Below are positions 35,309 to 44,683 of a DNA stretch of 64,000 nucleotides, piece by piece. The notes beneath the pieces were generated by a model. That model was not told where the DNA came from and ran no database searches. It saw only the letters and a program-made list of their open reading frames with translations. The stretch comes from Candidatus Sulfotelmatobacter sp. GTDB lineage: Bacteria > Acidobacteriota > Terriglobia > Terriglobales > Acidobacteriaceae. Position 1 is the first letter of the stretch; the number at the start of each line of letters is the position of its first letter. The DNA lies in NCBI GenBank assembly GCA_036500765.1, contig DASYBM010000002.1:1-64000 (forward strand), read 5' to 3'. Both the position numbers and the translations under genes were made by a program.

Positions 35309-37594
35309 TTAGCCCACGGAGGCGCTCGCCCGCGATTGGTTGTTCCCTCCTTCGGGCACATCCAGGCGCACGTCACAAAGATCGCCAATCAGGCTGCCGG
35401 CCCAGCGAAACACGTTGTTCTCGCGCACCTGCCTGCGCATGCGCTGCATGCGCATCTGCTTTTCTTCGGCTGGCATTTCGAGGGCCGCGCGAATCGCCTC
35501 CGCAGTCTGATCGATATCGTAGGGATTCACTTGCAGCGCGTCGCGCAACTCTCGGGCAGCGCCGGTGAAGCAACTGAGAATCAGGACGCCGCGCTCATCC
35601 TGTCGCGTCGCAACAAATTCCTTGGCCACCAGGTTCATGCCATCGTGCAGCGAAGTGACCAGACACAAGTCGGCGGCGCGATAATACGGTGCGATCTCAC
35701 CGTGACTGTGCTGCCGGTTCAGCAGGACGATGGGCTTCCACTGATCGGCCTGGAATCGCCAGTTAATGCGGTCGGCCTCGGCCTCCACTTCGGCCTGAAG
35801 GTCGTGATAGCGCTTGATGTGCGTGCGCGTGGGCGCGCCAATCTGCACGAAGGTAAACACGCCCTGGTAGCGCGGATACTTTTCAAGTAACCGTTCCACA
35901 GCCAGAAATCGCTCGAGAATTCCCTTGGTATAGTCCATGCGGTCTACGCCAATACCCATGAGCGCGGCCTCGACCCCGAGACTCTTCAGCAGCGCCGCGC
36001 GCTCCTCATAAGCCGACTCCTGGCCCGGAGAATCCGCCGCTTCCGCCGCTTCCACGCTGATTGGATAAGGACGCACGGTGGTTTGATGGTCGAGACGCTG
36101 CACCGAGAAGTGCTCCCAGTCGATGCGCGATTCGACGATGCGGTCGACCGTCTGGAGAAAATTGGTGCAGTGCGCCTGAATATGAAAGCCGATCAGGTCC
36201 GCCCCCAGCAATCCGTCGATCAGTTCCCGCTGCCAGGGACAGATCGCGAAGGCCTCAGGATTCGGCCACGGGATGTGCCAGAAGATGGCAACCCGCGCGT
36301 CGGGCCGACTTTGCTTGATCATGCGCGGCAGCAGCGCAAAGTGATAATCCTGCACCAGCACCACCGGCCGGCTGACGTTCTCCATCTCCTCCAGCAATGC
36401 GTCGGCGAATTTCCGGTTCACTTGCTCGTAATACTTCCAGTCGCTGGCCCGGAAGAGTGGGCGAGCGTGCGCGATATGGCACAACGGCCACAACCCTTCA
36501 TTCGCAAAGCCGTAGTAATATCCTTCTTCTTCGTCTTTGTTCAGCCAGACGCGGCGCAGGATATAGCGCGGATCGTCCGGGGGGACCAGCAGGCGGTCCT
36601 GCGCATCCACCGTTTCAAGATCGGCGTCGCCCGATCCGTGCGCGATCCAGGTTCCATCGCAGGCGCGCAGGACGGGCTCGATGGCGGTGACCACGCCGCT
36701 TGCCGGTTGGCTGACCGCGATCTGTTTCCCGCGCCGTATGTGCATATAAGGTTCGCGGTTCGAGACCACGAACAGCCGGCTATCTTCCAGGCGAGAACTC
36801 AAGTGCACCGCCAGACGGTCCGCCGTCCACATGGATTGGCTCGTCTCTCGCAGGCGGGCTTCCAGTTCGGCGGCGGAGCGGGCAGTGTTCAGGCTCTCGG
36901 CAAAGGTCGCCACCTCCCGCGCCAGGGGACGAAATAATTCAAGATCGGGCACCTTGATTCGCACCGCGCCCCGTCCCGTACGCAAAGCCTTCATCCAGTG
37001 AGCCGTTCGCGCAATCGGTCCGGCGATGCTCCAGCGCACAATCAGCAAGGTAATCAGAACAATAAGAACGACGTGCGCCAGCGCGCTCAGGAACGTTTCC
37101 CGCCAAATGGTGAGGCTCTGCTGCCGGATGTAGCCGGAATCGTGAACAATCGCCAGGCTGCCGATGAGGTCATCGCCGCGATGCAGGGGCATGGCGTAGA
37201 TGTGAATAGAGGCGGTTCCCATCCGCAGAAATTCGCTCTCATCGTGGTCGTCCTTGAGCGATTGCTGCACGACCGCCGGGGCGCTGGCCATTAGCGGCTC
37301 AAGGGTGGTAGTGACAGCAATGGGGTGGCCGTGCGGATCGTATACGGCGAGCCCGGCCAGATGTTCGCGGTTGGCGAACTGCTGCACCGTTTTTTGCAGC
37401 GTGTGGGGGGCGTCGCGCTCCAGATCGCGTTCCACATTTCGTGCCAGGCTGTCTCCCAGGACTTCGGCCCGGCGTTGCAGGTCTTTTTTTAATCCGCGGT
37501 TCAATCCCAGAACTTGGTAATAGGACGTGCAGAGCGATACCAGCGTGACGCCGACGATGAGAGAGACGATGAGTCGCGCGCTTAGCAATCGCAT
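35309..37594 (-). CDS. otsA: Membrane sensor-HAMP fused to trehalose-6-phosphate synthase (GT20)
   Basis: 761 residues, compared with about 470 for ordinary OtsA. The N-terminus is built like a sensor kinase: TM1 (residues 5-28), an extracytoplasmic domain of about 135 residues ([21 protein letters not shown]), TM2 (about 168-190) and a HAMP-like linker ([20 protein letters not shown]). From about 275 comes the GT20 enzyme: [60 protein letters not shown] and [15 protein letters not shown]. It makes trehalose 6-phosphate from UDP-glucose and glucose 6-phosphate on the cytoplasmic face. No OtsB phosphatase is encoded nearby. Confidence 0.92.
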   Translation of the reverse strand: MRLLSARLIVSLIVGVTLVSLCTSYYQVLGLNRGLKKDLQRRAEVLGDSLARNVERDLERDAPHTLQKTVQQFANREHLAGLAVYDPHGHPIAVTTTLEPLMASAPAVVQQSLKDDHDESEFLRMGTASIHIYAMPLHRGDDLIGSLAIVHDSGYIRQQSLTIWRETFLSALAHVVLIVLITLLIVRWSIAGPIARTAHWMKALRTGRGAVRIKVPDLELFRPLAREVATFAESLNTARSAAELEARLRETSQSMWTADRLAVHLSSRLEDSRLFVVSNREPYMHIRRGKQIAVSQPASGVVTAIEPVLRACDGTWIAHGSGDADLETVDAQDRLLVPPDDPRYILRRVWLNKDEEEGYYYGFANEGLWPLCHIAHARPLFRASDWKYYEQVNRKFADALLEEMENVSRPVVLVQDYHFALLPRMIKQSRPDARVAIFWHIPWPNPEAFAICPWQRELIDGLLGADLIGFHIQAHCTNFLQTVDRIVESRIDWEHFSVQRLDHQTTVRPYPISVEAAEAADSPGQESAYEERAALLKSLGVEAALMGIGVDRMDYTKGILERFLAVERLLEKYPRYQGVFTFVQIGAPTRTHIKRYHDLQAEVEAEADRINWRFQADQWKPIVLLNRQHSHGEIAPYYRAADLCLVTSLHDGMNLVAKEFVATRQDERGVLILSCFTGAARELRDALQVNPYDIDQTAEAIRAALEMPAEEKQMRMQRMRRQVRENNVFRWAGSLIGDLCDVRLDVPEGGNNQSRASASVG

Positions 37595-38018
37595 TTACAC
37601 GTCCTCCACAGCCCGCAACACCGGACCTGCCCTGCCCAGGGAAAACCACAGGGACAATAGTGCTCAGCGATTCCGACTACTGACCGGGACCAACGCCTGC
37701 AACGGTCCGCAACGCGGTCGACGCGACCGCGACATGAGACGGGGCGCACAAGACGAGGGCATTCCCGCAGCCGTCACTCGAAGCGACGCAAACCTCTGCC
37801 TCGTCGCTTTAACAGCTAAGCAACAAGCCTCTATCTGAGGACAGGAACGAAAAAAAGGTTGCACTGCGGGGGCCAAAAGCTAAAAGGTTGTTTTTCAGCG
37901 CCTTAAGTTGCTCGCGAAGGTGTGCGATATGTAATTCTTTCTTACATCGGTGGTTGTGAGTATAGTGCGTAAAAGGATTTAAAGAACCCTCGCTTAGGAA
38001 ATGGTGAGAGGAGTATCG
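37595..38018. other. Divergent intergenic region
   Basis: No gene is supported here. TGTAA (37930-37934) and TTACA (37942-37946) form a spaced palindrome that may be a regulator site. A TATAGT lies shortly after it and could be the -10 of the GH16 promoter, though I see no good -35. The start of the OtsA-like gene lies at the left end. Confidence 0.4.
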
Positions 38019-38984
38019 ATGGAATCCCAGGGCGACCAACGCCACCGCCAGCGCCGAACACTATTCGTAATCATTTTCGTTGCCGTCGCTCTCGCCGTCG
38101 GTGCGGGTGCGAGCAGCTTAGCCGGACAGGCGGCCGCTCCGCCAACTGCCAGCCCGCAGATTGCCGCGCCGACAAATGTTCCGGCATGGAAACTGATTTG
38201 GAGCGATGAGTTCAACGGCGCCAACGGCTCCGCAGTCGATGCCTCCAAATGGACCGCAGAAAGCGGCGGCGGAGGCTGGGGCAACAATGAACTCGAATAC
38301 TATACCGATCGCTTAGAGAACGCTTCGCAGGTCGACGGAAATCTCGTCATCACAGTTCGCCAGGAAAAAGTCCGCGAGGAGAAATCCGCCGGCGCCGATG
38401 GCGTGACCAGAAATTACACTTCGGCGCGCCTGAAAACCTTGGGCAAGTTTTCGCGAGCCTATGGCCGCTTCGAAGCGCGCATCAAGATTCCCTTCGGACA
38501 AGGAATCTGGCCCGCCTTCTGGATGCTGGGCGATGACATCGAGAAGCCCGGCTGGCCGGATTGCGGCGAGATCGACATTATGGAAAACATTGGTAAAGAG
38601 CCGGCACTGGTTCACGGCACGATTCATGGGCCGGGATATTCTGGGGAACACGGCATCGGTTCGCCCTATGCGCTACCGAGCGGCCGGCGATTCGCCGACG
38701 ACTTCCATGTCTATGCGGTAGAGTGGGAGCCGAACACGATCCGCTTCTATGTGGATGACGATCTCTATGCGACGCGCACTCCCGCTAACCTGCCCAAAGG
38801 AGCGAAATGGGTTTACGACCATCCGTTCTTTCTGCTGCTGAACGTCGCCGTGGGTGGCTACTGGCCTGGAAGTCCGGACGCGACCACTGTATTCCCGCAA
38901 ACCATGCTGGTGGACTATGTGCGAGTGTACGAGCGTGCTGCGCCGCCTAGCCGTCCGGCGCAACCCAGCCTGCCTCAACCCTGA
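38019..38984 (+). CDS. GH16 endo-beta-1,3-glucanase-like enzyme
   Basis: About 321 residues from the ATG at 38019, which is preceded by GAGAGGAG; the upstream ATG (38001) has no such site. A signal anchor or peptide follows (TLFVIIFVAVALAVGAGASSL). The GH16 jelly-roll is complete: WSDEFNGANGSAVDASKW, GWGNNELEYYT, the catalytic motif GEIDIMENIG with the nucleophile and acid glutamates, and WPGSPDATTVFPQTMLVDYVRVY at the end. It cleaves beta-1,3- or mixed-linkage glucans such as laminarin. A short proline-rich tail follows. It is likely exported; it has no neighbour in the same pathway. Confidence 0.92.
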   Translation: MESQGDQRHRQRRTLFVIIFVAVALAVGAGASSLAGQAAAPPTASPQIAAPTNVPAWKLIWSDEFNGANGSAVDASKWTAESGGGGWGNNELEYYTDRLENASQVDGNLVITVRQEKVREEKSAGADGVTRNYTSARLKTLGKFSRAYGRFEARIKIPFGQGIWPAFWMLGDDIEKPGWPDCGEIDIMENIGKEPALVHGTIHGPGYSGEHGIGSPYALPSGRRFADDFHVYAVEWEPNTIRFYVDDDLYATRTPANLPKGAKWVYDHPFFLLLNVAVGGYWPGSPDATTVFPQTMLVDYVRVYERAAPPSRPAQPSLPQP

Positions 38985-39134
38985 AATCGTGTTGCCTATC
39001 CATATTATTAGTGCCTTTCGATACCAGCTGAAACGGATTGACTCCCGCATCCTCGGGTCGGATAAAATCGCCGCGAGAGACCCTCTGGAACGTCTGCGAT
39101 GGTTACCGGACGCCATACTTTAAGGAGTTCCTAC

Positions 39135-40319
39135 ATGAGTAAGGTAAGAGTCCTGGCGGGCACCCGCAAAGGCGCATTCATTCTTACGGCGGACGGCAAA
39201 CGCCAGAACTGGGAGGTCAGCGGTCCGCACTTTGCGGGCTGGGAGATTTATCACCTCAAAGGCTCGCCAGTCGATCCCAATCGAATTTATGCTTCGCAGA
39301 CGAGCGGCTGGTTTGGCCAGATCATGCAGCGCTCCGACGATGGCGGAAAAACCTGGCATCAGCCGGGAACGCCTCCCGGACAAGCTGCCGCACCGGGCGC
39401 TCCACCGAAAACCGACAGCAACAAATTTGCTTACGACACATCGTCCGAGACCGGCGCGCCGCTGACCACACACCAATTTTATGACGGCACGCAGCATCCT
39501 TGGGAGTTCAAGCGGGTCTGGCATCTCGAGCCGTCGCTCACTGATGCCAACACGGTTTACGCCGGAATCGAGGACGCGGCTCTATTCCGCTCGACCGATG
39601 GCGGCGAAAATTGGAAAGAACTCTCCGGCCTGCGCGGTCACGGCACTGGCCCCATGTGGCAGCCCGGCGCGGGAGGCATGTGCCTGCATACCATCATTCT
39701 CGATCCCAGTAATCCGCAGCGCATTTATATTGCGATCTCGGCGGCTGGAGCGTTTCGCACCGACGATGGCGGCAAGAATTGGAAGCCCATTAATCAGGGA
39801 CTCCATTCCAAATACATTCCCAACCCGACGGCCGAGGTGGGACATTGCGTGCACCACGTCGCGATGAACCCGAAGCGCCCGGGAGTGCTGTTCATGCAGA
39901 AACATTGGGACGTGATGCGCTCCGATAACGCCGGCGACCAGTGGACAAAAATCAGCGGCAACCTGCCGACGGATTTCGGTTTTGTCATCGACATTCACGC
40001 CCATGAGCCGGAAACGGTTTACGTTGTTCCGATCAAGAGCGATTCCGAACATTACGTTCACGAAGGTAAGCTACGCGTGTTCCGCAGCCGCTCGGGCGGC
40101 AACGAGTGGGAGCCGCTTACCAAGGGTCTGCCGCAAAAAGATTGCTATGTCAACGTACTGCGCGACGCGATGGCCGTCGACACGCTGGATGAATGCGGAA
40201 TTTATTTCGGCACGACGGGCGGCCAGATTTATGCCTCGGCAGACGCCGGAGATAGCTGGAATCCGATCGTGCGGGATTTGCCGGCCGTGCTCTCGGTGGA
40301 AGTGCAAACACTGCCGTGA
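39135..40319 (+). CDS. BNR/sortilin-type beta-propeller protein
   Basis: About 394 residues from the ATG at 39135, which has AAGGAGTTCCTAC before it. Repeated sialidase-type Asp boxes are present: [36 protein letters not shown] and SADAGDSWN. These mark propeller blades as in BNR and VPS10/sortilin-like proteins. No signal peptide is visible, so it may be cytoplasmic. The catalytic arginine triad of true sialidases cannot be recognised. Such proteins occur widely in acidobacteria without a known role. A ligand-binding function is a reasonable guess. Confidence 0.85.
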   Translation: MSKVRVLAGTRKGAFILTADGKRQNWEVSGPHFAGWEIYHLKGSPVDPNRIYASQTSGWFGQIMQRSDDGGKTWHQPGTPPGQAAAPGAPPKTDSNKFAYDTSSETGAPLTTHQFYDGTQHPWEFKRVWHLEPSLTDANTVYAGIEDAALFRSTDGGENWKELSGLRGHGTGPMWQPGAGGMCLHTIILDPSNPQRIYIAISAAGAFRTDDGGKNWKPINQGLHSKYIPNPTAEVGHCVHHVAMNPKRPGVLFMQKHWDVMRSDNAGDQWTKISGNLPTDFGFVIDIHAHEPETVYVVPIKSDSEHYVHEGKLRVFRSRSGGNEWEPLTKGLPQKDCYVNVLRDAMAVDTLDECGIYFGTTGGQIYASADAGDSWNPIVRDLPAVLSVEVQTLP

Positions 40320-40440
40320 TGCGCGTCGAGAAGAACCACAAGGACCGGGAGAAGCGAGAAGAATCCGGGTGCCCCATTTCTCGCGCGTTCTGTGCGCGAG
40401 AAGTGGTAGCGGGTCAGTTTTGGCTTTCTAGATCGCGGTT

Positions 40441-40508
40441 GTAATCCTGAGCGCAGCCGTTTTTCAGGCGGAGCGAAGAGCCTGCCCTGAGCGGAGTCGA
40501 AGAATCTC
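40441..40508 (-). repeat. Intergenic repeat R1, full copy B
   Basis: Read on the minus strand it gives TTCTTCGACTCCGCTCAGGG then CAGGCTCTTCGCTCCGCCTG, AAAAACGGCTGCGCTCAGGA. It matches copy A at 8773-8842 nearly throughout. It lies between the propeller and acetyltransferase genes. Confidence 0.75.
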
Positions 40509-40530
40509 ACAGTCTGAAGCCCGCGGGCGA

Positions 40531-41091
40531 TTACAAGAGTAGTTCCATGTAGAGCGCGCCTGCGATCGGATTGGCGCAATAGGGAGCGATTTCGACGAAG
40601 CCGAGTTGGCGGTACATCGCGACGGCGTCTTTCATGACGGGTTCGACTGTATCAAGACGCATGCGTTTGTAGCCGATCTGGCGAGCCTCGGCGATGATGC
40701 GATCGGCGAGTGCGCGACCTAATCCTTTGCTGCGGAATTGCGGGCGCAGGTAGAGGCGCTTCATCTCGCAGATGTTGTCGGTCGTTAGTCGATGGTCGTT
40801 TGTCGTTGCCCTGATTAGGTTGTGAAAAGCGACGCAGCCGGCGAGTTGGCCTTCGTATTCTGCCAGCAGCAGGCTGCCCGCTGGTGGCGCGTAGTCGCCG
40901 GGAAGTTCCGCCAGTTCTTTGTCGAAATTCTGGAAGCAGAGACTGAAGCCTAGCGACTCCGCGTATTCGAGGAAGAGTTCGCGGGCTTGCGCGATTTGCG
41001 CTGGGGATTCGGCTTGCGCGAAGTCAAACGCTTTAACCACAGAGGGCACTGAGGACACAGAGGAAGAACATTGGGGCGTTTCGTCGCTCAT
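40531..41091 (-). CDS. GNAT-family N-acetyltransferase carrying two repeat insertions
   Basis: 186 residues. The acetyl-CoA loop is RPQFRSKGLGRALADRII, and MRLDTVEPVMKDAVAMYRQLGFVE follows, both normal for small-molecule GNAT enzymes. Two stretches do not belong to the fold. SSSVSSVPSVVKAFD near the start is the translated hairpin repeat 41037-41122, and TTNDHRLTTDN in the middle is a translated short-word repeat (40771-40809). The true start may therefore be internal. FabG lies 47 bases upstream on the same strand. The substrate is unknown. Confidence 0.85.
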   Translation of the reverse strand: MSDETPQCSSSVSSVPSVVKAFDFAQAESPAQIAQARELFLEYAESLGFSLCFQNFDKELAELPGDYAPPAGSLLLAEYEGQLAGCVAFHNLIRATTNDHRLTTDNICEMKRLYLRPQFRSKGLGRALADRIIAEARQIGYKRMRLDTVEPVMKDAVAMYRQLGFVEIAPYCANPIAGALYMELLL

Positions 41092-41122
41092 GGTTCCTCT
41101 GTGATCTCAGTGTCGTCTGTGG
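41037..41122. repeat. Long inverted repeat across the acetyltransferase start (R2)
   Basis: The 28-base arm 41037-41064 (CCACAGAGGGCACTGAGGAC and on) is complementary at about 24 positions to 41095-41122. The loop holds the start codon of the acetyltransferase gene. A single arm of similar wording lies at 48250-48281. Confidence 0.75.
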
Positions 41123-41138
41123 TGAAGGCTTTGGGAAA

Positions 41139-41888
41139 TTATCCCATCAGCAAGCCGCCGTTTACGCTTAGCACGTGGCCGGTGATGTACGAGGCTTCGT
41201 CGGAAGCGAGGAAGGTAACGGCGCTGGCGACGTCGTCGGGCGTTCCCACGCGGCCGAGCGGAATCTGTTTGACGGCGGTCTGTTTGAATTCGTCGCTCAG
41301 GACGGCGGTCATGGCGGTTTCGATGAAGCCGGGGGCGACGGCGTTGCAGGTGATGTTGCGCGAGCCGACTTCGCGGGCGATGGCCATGGTCAGGCCGATG
41401 AGCCCGGCTTTGGAGGCGGCGTAGTTGGCCTGCCCGGCCTGGCCCATCTGGCCGAAAACGCTGGTGATGTTGACGATGCGTCCCCAGCGCTGCTTGAGCA
41501 TGGCGGGGATGACCGCCTGGATGCAGAGATAGGCGGAGGTGAGGTTGGTTTGCAGGACTGCGTCCCAGTCAGCGCGCTTCATGCGCATGACAAGCTGGTC
41601 GCGGGTGATGCCGGCGTTGTTGACGAGGATGTCGATTTTGCCGAACTGCGGATTGGCGATGATGGCTTTGACGGTCGCCTTGACCTGATCTTCGTCCGTA
41701 ACGTCGAGGGCGAAGGCGGCGGCCTGGCCTCCGGCGGCGGTGATTTCGGCGACCAGTTCGTTCAGCTTTTCCTGATTGCGAGCGGCAACGGCGACGGTCG
41801 CTCCAGCTTTCGCGAGTCGGAGGGCGCAGGTGCGTCCGATGCCTTGCGAGGCGCCAGTGACCAGCGCGATGCGTCCTGTGAGGGACAT
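41139..41888 (-). CDS. fabG: 3-oxoacyl-ACP reductase FabG (SDR family)
   Basis: 249 residues, the standard length. It reduces beta-ketoacyl-ACP with NADPH in fatty acid elongation. The motifs are TGASQGIGRTCA (cofactor loop), the NNAG motif in LVNNAGITRDQLVMRM, the active serine in VNITSVFGQMG, the Y-x3-K pair in NYAASKAGLIGLT, and the end SYITGHVLSVNGGLLMG. The FabG-specific phrase GITRDQLVMRMK supports this subfamily over other SDRs. The acetyltransferase gene follows after a repeat. No other fab genes are close. Confidence 0.93.
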   Translation of the reverse strand: MSLTGRIALVTGASQGIGRTCALRLAKAGATVAVAARNQEKLNELVAEITAAGGQAAAFALDVTDEDQVKATVKAIIANPQFGKIDILVNNAGITRDQLVMRMKRADWDAVLQTNLTSAYLCIQAVIPAMLKQRWGRIVNITSVFGQMGQAGQANYAASKAGLIGLTMAIAREVGSRNITCNAVAPGFIETAMTAVLSDEFKQTAVKQIPLGRVGTPDDVASAVTFLASDEASYITGHVLSVNGGLLMG

Positions 41889-42139
41889 TTCTTTCTCTCC
41901 CGGTTGCGTTGATGAATGCGGTGGAAGGGGAATTATACGCGGCGGGGGGGGCGGTAGAGTGGTGTCGCGCTTGGCTAAAAGAAACTGCGAGCCGTCAGTC
42001 CGAATTGCTATATCACGTGGTGGACGGCCGGAGAGAGTTATCGTTCTGACTGGTGGTCAAGAGCATGCGATTCAATTAGTTACGAATGTGTGAGTTGCCT
42101 TTATTTACTTGACAGATCGCAGCGTGTTGGGAGAAGCTA

Positions 42140-42355
42140 GTGCAGAGCAAGAATCAGCAGCCAGTGCGAAGTTACTGCTTTCTGCCGGCATCCTGGAAAA
42201 TGAGCGACCATCAGATTAGAGCGATGATTGAGAAGGAAGCGCGGGCTCTCGGCCTGACCTTCGATGACGCGGTTTCTCGCGTTCAAAAAGGCCAAATAGG
42301 CGAGAACTACCTGTGGCAAGACCTTGCATCGCTGGTATATCTGCTTCATGAGTAA
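42140..42355 (+). CDS. Small unknown protein, possible first gene of a pair
   Basis: 71 residues, starting at a GTG (42140) with GGGAGAA just before it. The part from residue 21 (MSDHQIRAMIEKEARALGLTFDDAVSRVQKG) reads like a short helical protein of antitoxin or regulator size. No family is recognised. The base composition is less GC-rich than that of the surrounding housekeeping genes. The next frame starts about 65 bases later on the same strand. A toxin-antitoxin-like arrangement is conceivable, but there is no sequence proof. Confidence 0.5.
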   Translation: MQSKNQQPVRSYCFLPASWKMSDHQIRAMIEKEARALGLTFDDAVSRVQKGQIGENYLWQDLASLVYLLHE

Positions 42356-42419
42356 GCCTTAATTAACCGGAGATAGACCCGCCGAAGTCTTCCGCAAGTT
42401 TCGCGACCACATCAGTGCT

Positions 42420-42929
42420 TTGCTGAATCAAACAATTACTGATGCGCCTCTGAGTTTGACACATCGCAAGGATAGACCTTTCGCTCAGTTTGCTTTTCGA
42501 GACGAGGCCGATTTCCCTATGGCCGCGCCTTTGTTTTCGGGAGGACTCTTTTTGGCGGTGTCTCAGCAACTCCAGGTTGAGCAGCTTCCTGACAAGACTT
42601 GGAAGTTGCGAACTTTGGCGTACAGTTACCATCTTCTCGAAGATTCCAATCCCGACAGCAGATGGATTATCAGGTGGGAATATGTTTCCCACATTCAAAG
42701 ACGCAATGAGCACCCGCGTCATCATGTTCACATCGCAACCTTGGTGGATACTCCAGCCGGGGAAATGGACTTGGATAAACTTCACCTTTCGACCGGATGG
42801 GTAACAATCGAGGAAGTAATTCGATTCTTGATTGCAGAGATGGGAGTAAAGGCGAAGATTGCCGACTGGGACGACCAGCTGTTAAAAAGTGAAGATCTCT
42901 TCAAGAAATGGACAGGGCGGGAAATTTAA
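42420..42929 (+). CDS. Unknown protein, second gene of the small pair
   Basis: About 169 residues if begun at the TTG at 42420. The frame stays open back to 42363 with sensible residues (AEVFRKFRDHISALLNQ) but has no better start, so the N-terminus is uncertain. The protein has a compact alpha/beta look with a histidine-rich centre (RRNEHPRHHVHIATLVDTP) and a C-terminal helical part (EEVIRFLIAEMGVKAKIADW). It somewhat recalls the DUF6516 toxin-like families, which is a weak impression. It is transcribed with the preceding small gene and precedes the ThyX gene. Confidence 0.6.
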   Translation: MLNQTITDAPLSLTHRKDRPFAQFAFRDEADFPMAAPLFSGGLFLAVSQQLQVEQLPDKTWKLRTLAYSYHLLEDSNPDSRWIIRWEYVSHIQRRNEHPRHHVHIATLVDTPAGEMDLDKLHLSTGWVTIEEVIRFLIAEMGVKAKIADWDDQLLKSEDLFKKWTGREI

Positions 42930-42996
42930 TTGCAGCTCACTGACCCCTGATTCGCGTTGCTAATCCACAACTCCGACGCGTAACATTCCTGCACTC

Positions 42997-44679
42997 ATGC
43001 CTCAGACTGCTACCAACGTGATTGTCATGCCCGAACCTTCCAACAAGAATTCATCGCCCGCCCCGACATTGGAGAAGCTGCCGGCAGAGGCGGACAAGAG
43101 TGTCCGCTCCACACAGGCAGAAGCCGCGCAAGCTGAGCCTTCCACGGAAGTCTTTGCCGTGTTTGGCGTGGAGCCGGAGATTCAGGCTTATGCGATGGCG
43201 AAGTATTCGCGGTCGTCTCTGTCGATGAAGGACGCGCTGCGGGAGATTTCGACGCAGAAGGCGGAGAAGTTTCTTAACACTTTTTATTTTCAGTATGGGC
43301 ACCGGTCGATTGCCGACCTGGCGCACATTGCGCTGGCGGTCGAGCGGCTGTCGATTCTGGCGGCGATTGAGTTGGCCGACGAGCAGCGCTGGGACGGGCA
43401 GGAGCGCTCGACGCGCTATCAGGATTTCAAGAAGAGCGGATATTACGTTCCCGATTTTGGTGCGGATGACGAAGCGCGCAAACTTTATCGCGAGACGCTG
43501 GACTTCTTATTTTCCGAGTATGAAGCGCTGTCGGCGCACATGACCGGGTACCTGATCAGCATCACGCCCAAGCCCGCCGACATGAAGCAGGATGCGTATG
43601 AGCGCACGTTGAAAGCGCGCGCGTTCGATATTACGCGGTATCTTTTGCCCTTAGCCACCAACACCTCTTTGGGCGAGATCGTGAATGCGCGGACGTTGGA
43701 GACCCAAGTTGCGCATTTGCTCAGTCATACACACAAAGAAGTACGCGTGCTGGGCGAGTCGCTGAAGAAGGCGGCGACTGGGGCGGCTTACAACGTGAAT
43801 GCCGAGTCGCTGAAGGATTTGGTGGCGCAGATTTGTGCGGTGAGTCAGGAGTTGGGCGCGCGGGCTGAGGCGGAGTTGCTGCGCGAAGTGCGGGTGGCTC
43901 CGACGCTGGTGAAGTACGCCGATCCGAATGAGTATGAGATGGCGACGCGGCGCGAGTTGCGGCAGGCGGCGCGCGAATTGATGGCCGACGAGCCGCTGGC
44001 GCCGTCGAAGGCGATTGTCGATCTGCTCGATGAAGAACCGCTGGAGGTGGAGATTGCGACGACGTTGCTCTACGAGCATTCGCATCATTCTTACCGGCAG
44101 ATTCGGCAGGCCGTGCAGGTGGCGGGCGAGCGGCGGCGGCGGGAAATTATCGACCTGGGAATGCGGCATCGCGGCAAGCATGACGAGATGCTGCGCGGAT
44201 TCCGCGCGGGGCAGCAGTTTCGCTTCGACATTCTCATGGATACGGGCGGCTTCCGCGATATGCATCGGCACCGGCGCTGCATCCAGGTGATGCAAGGATT
44301 TACAACGCAACACGGCTACGAGATGCTGCTCGACATGGAAGATGCCGGCGTGCGCGGTCGCTTCGAGGCGGCGATGCGGCGAGTGCAGGCGGCGGTAGAG
44401 AATCTGGCGGGGCGTAAGACTCCCGAGGCGCCCGCTCTCGAAGCGGAAGAGAATTCGCAGTACGCGATTCCGCTCGCGTTTAGAAAACGCGCGCTCTTCA
44501 AAATGGATTTCGCCGAGGCAGTTTATATTTCCGAGCTGCGGACGACGCCGGCGGGGCATGTGTCGTATCGCAACGTCGCCTATGCGATGTATGAAGCCGT
44601 GGCGCGGAAGTATCCGGCGCTGGCTAAGTATTTCCGAGTGCATGACGTGACGGCGCCGGTGGATCTGCTGCAGCGGTAA
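42997..44679 (+). CDS. thyX: Tandem-domain FAD-dependent thymidylate synthase-like protein
   Basis: 560 residues, about twice a normal ThyX, with a 45-residue disordered start. Two ThyX-like halves are seen. The first has FQYGHRSIADLAHIALAVER and the region ADEQRWDGQERSTRYQDF, which keeps ERSTRY but not the RHR of the ThyX motif RHRx7S. The second has YEHSHHSYRQIRQAVQ and FRDMHRHRRCIQVMQGFTTQ, which keeps RHR but not the serine. ThyX methylates dUMP using methylene-tetrahydrofolate and FAD. Whether one composite site is active is open. No thyA is visible in this window. Confidence 0.85.
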   Translation: MPQTATNVIVMPEPSNKNSSPAPTLEKLPAEADKSVRSTQAEAAQAEPSTEVFAVFGVEPEIQAYAMAKYSRSSLSMKDALREISTQKAEKFLNTFYFQYGHRSIADLAHIALAVERLSILAAIELADEQRWDGQERSTRYQDFKKSGYYVPDFGADDEARKLYRETLDFLFSEYEALSAHMTGYLISITPKPADMKQDAYERTLKARAFDITRYLLPLATNTSLGEIVNARTLETQVAHLLSHTHKEVRVLGESLKKAATGAAYNVNAESLKDLVAQICAVSQELGARAEAELLREVRVAPTLVKYADPNEYEMATRRELRQAARELMADEPLAPSKAIVDLLDEEPLEVEIATTLLYEHSHHSYRQIRQAVQVAGERRRREIIDLGMRHRGKHDEMLRGFRAGQQFRFDILMDTGGFRDMHRHRRCIQVMQGFTTQHGYEMLLDMEDAGVRGRFEAAMRRVQAAVENLAGRKTPEAPALEAEENSQYAIPLAFRKRALFKMDFAEAVYISELRTTPAGHVSYRNVAYAMYEAVARKYPALAKYFRVHDVTAPVDLLQR

Positions 44680-44683
44680 TGGG

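Noticed and set aside
40320-40530. Possible small RNA or gene between the propeller and acetyltransferase
   Set aside because: The stretch is mostly repeat R1 copy B; no promoter or terminator is seen.
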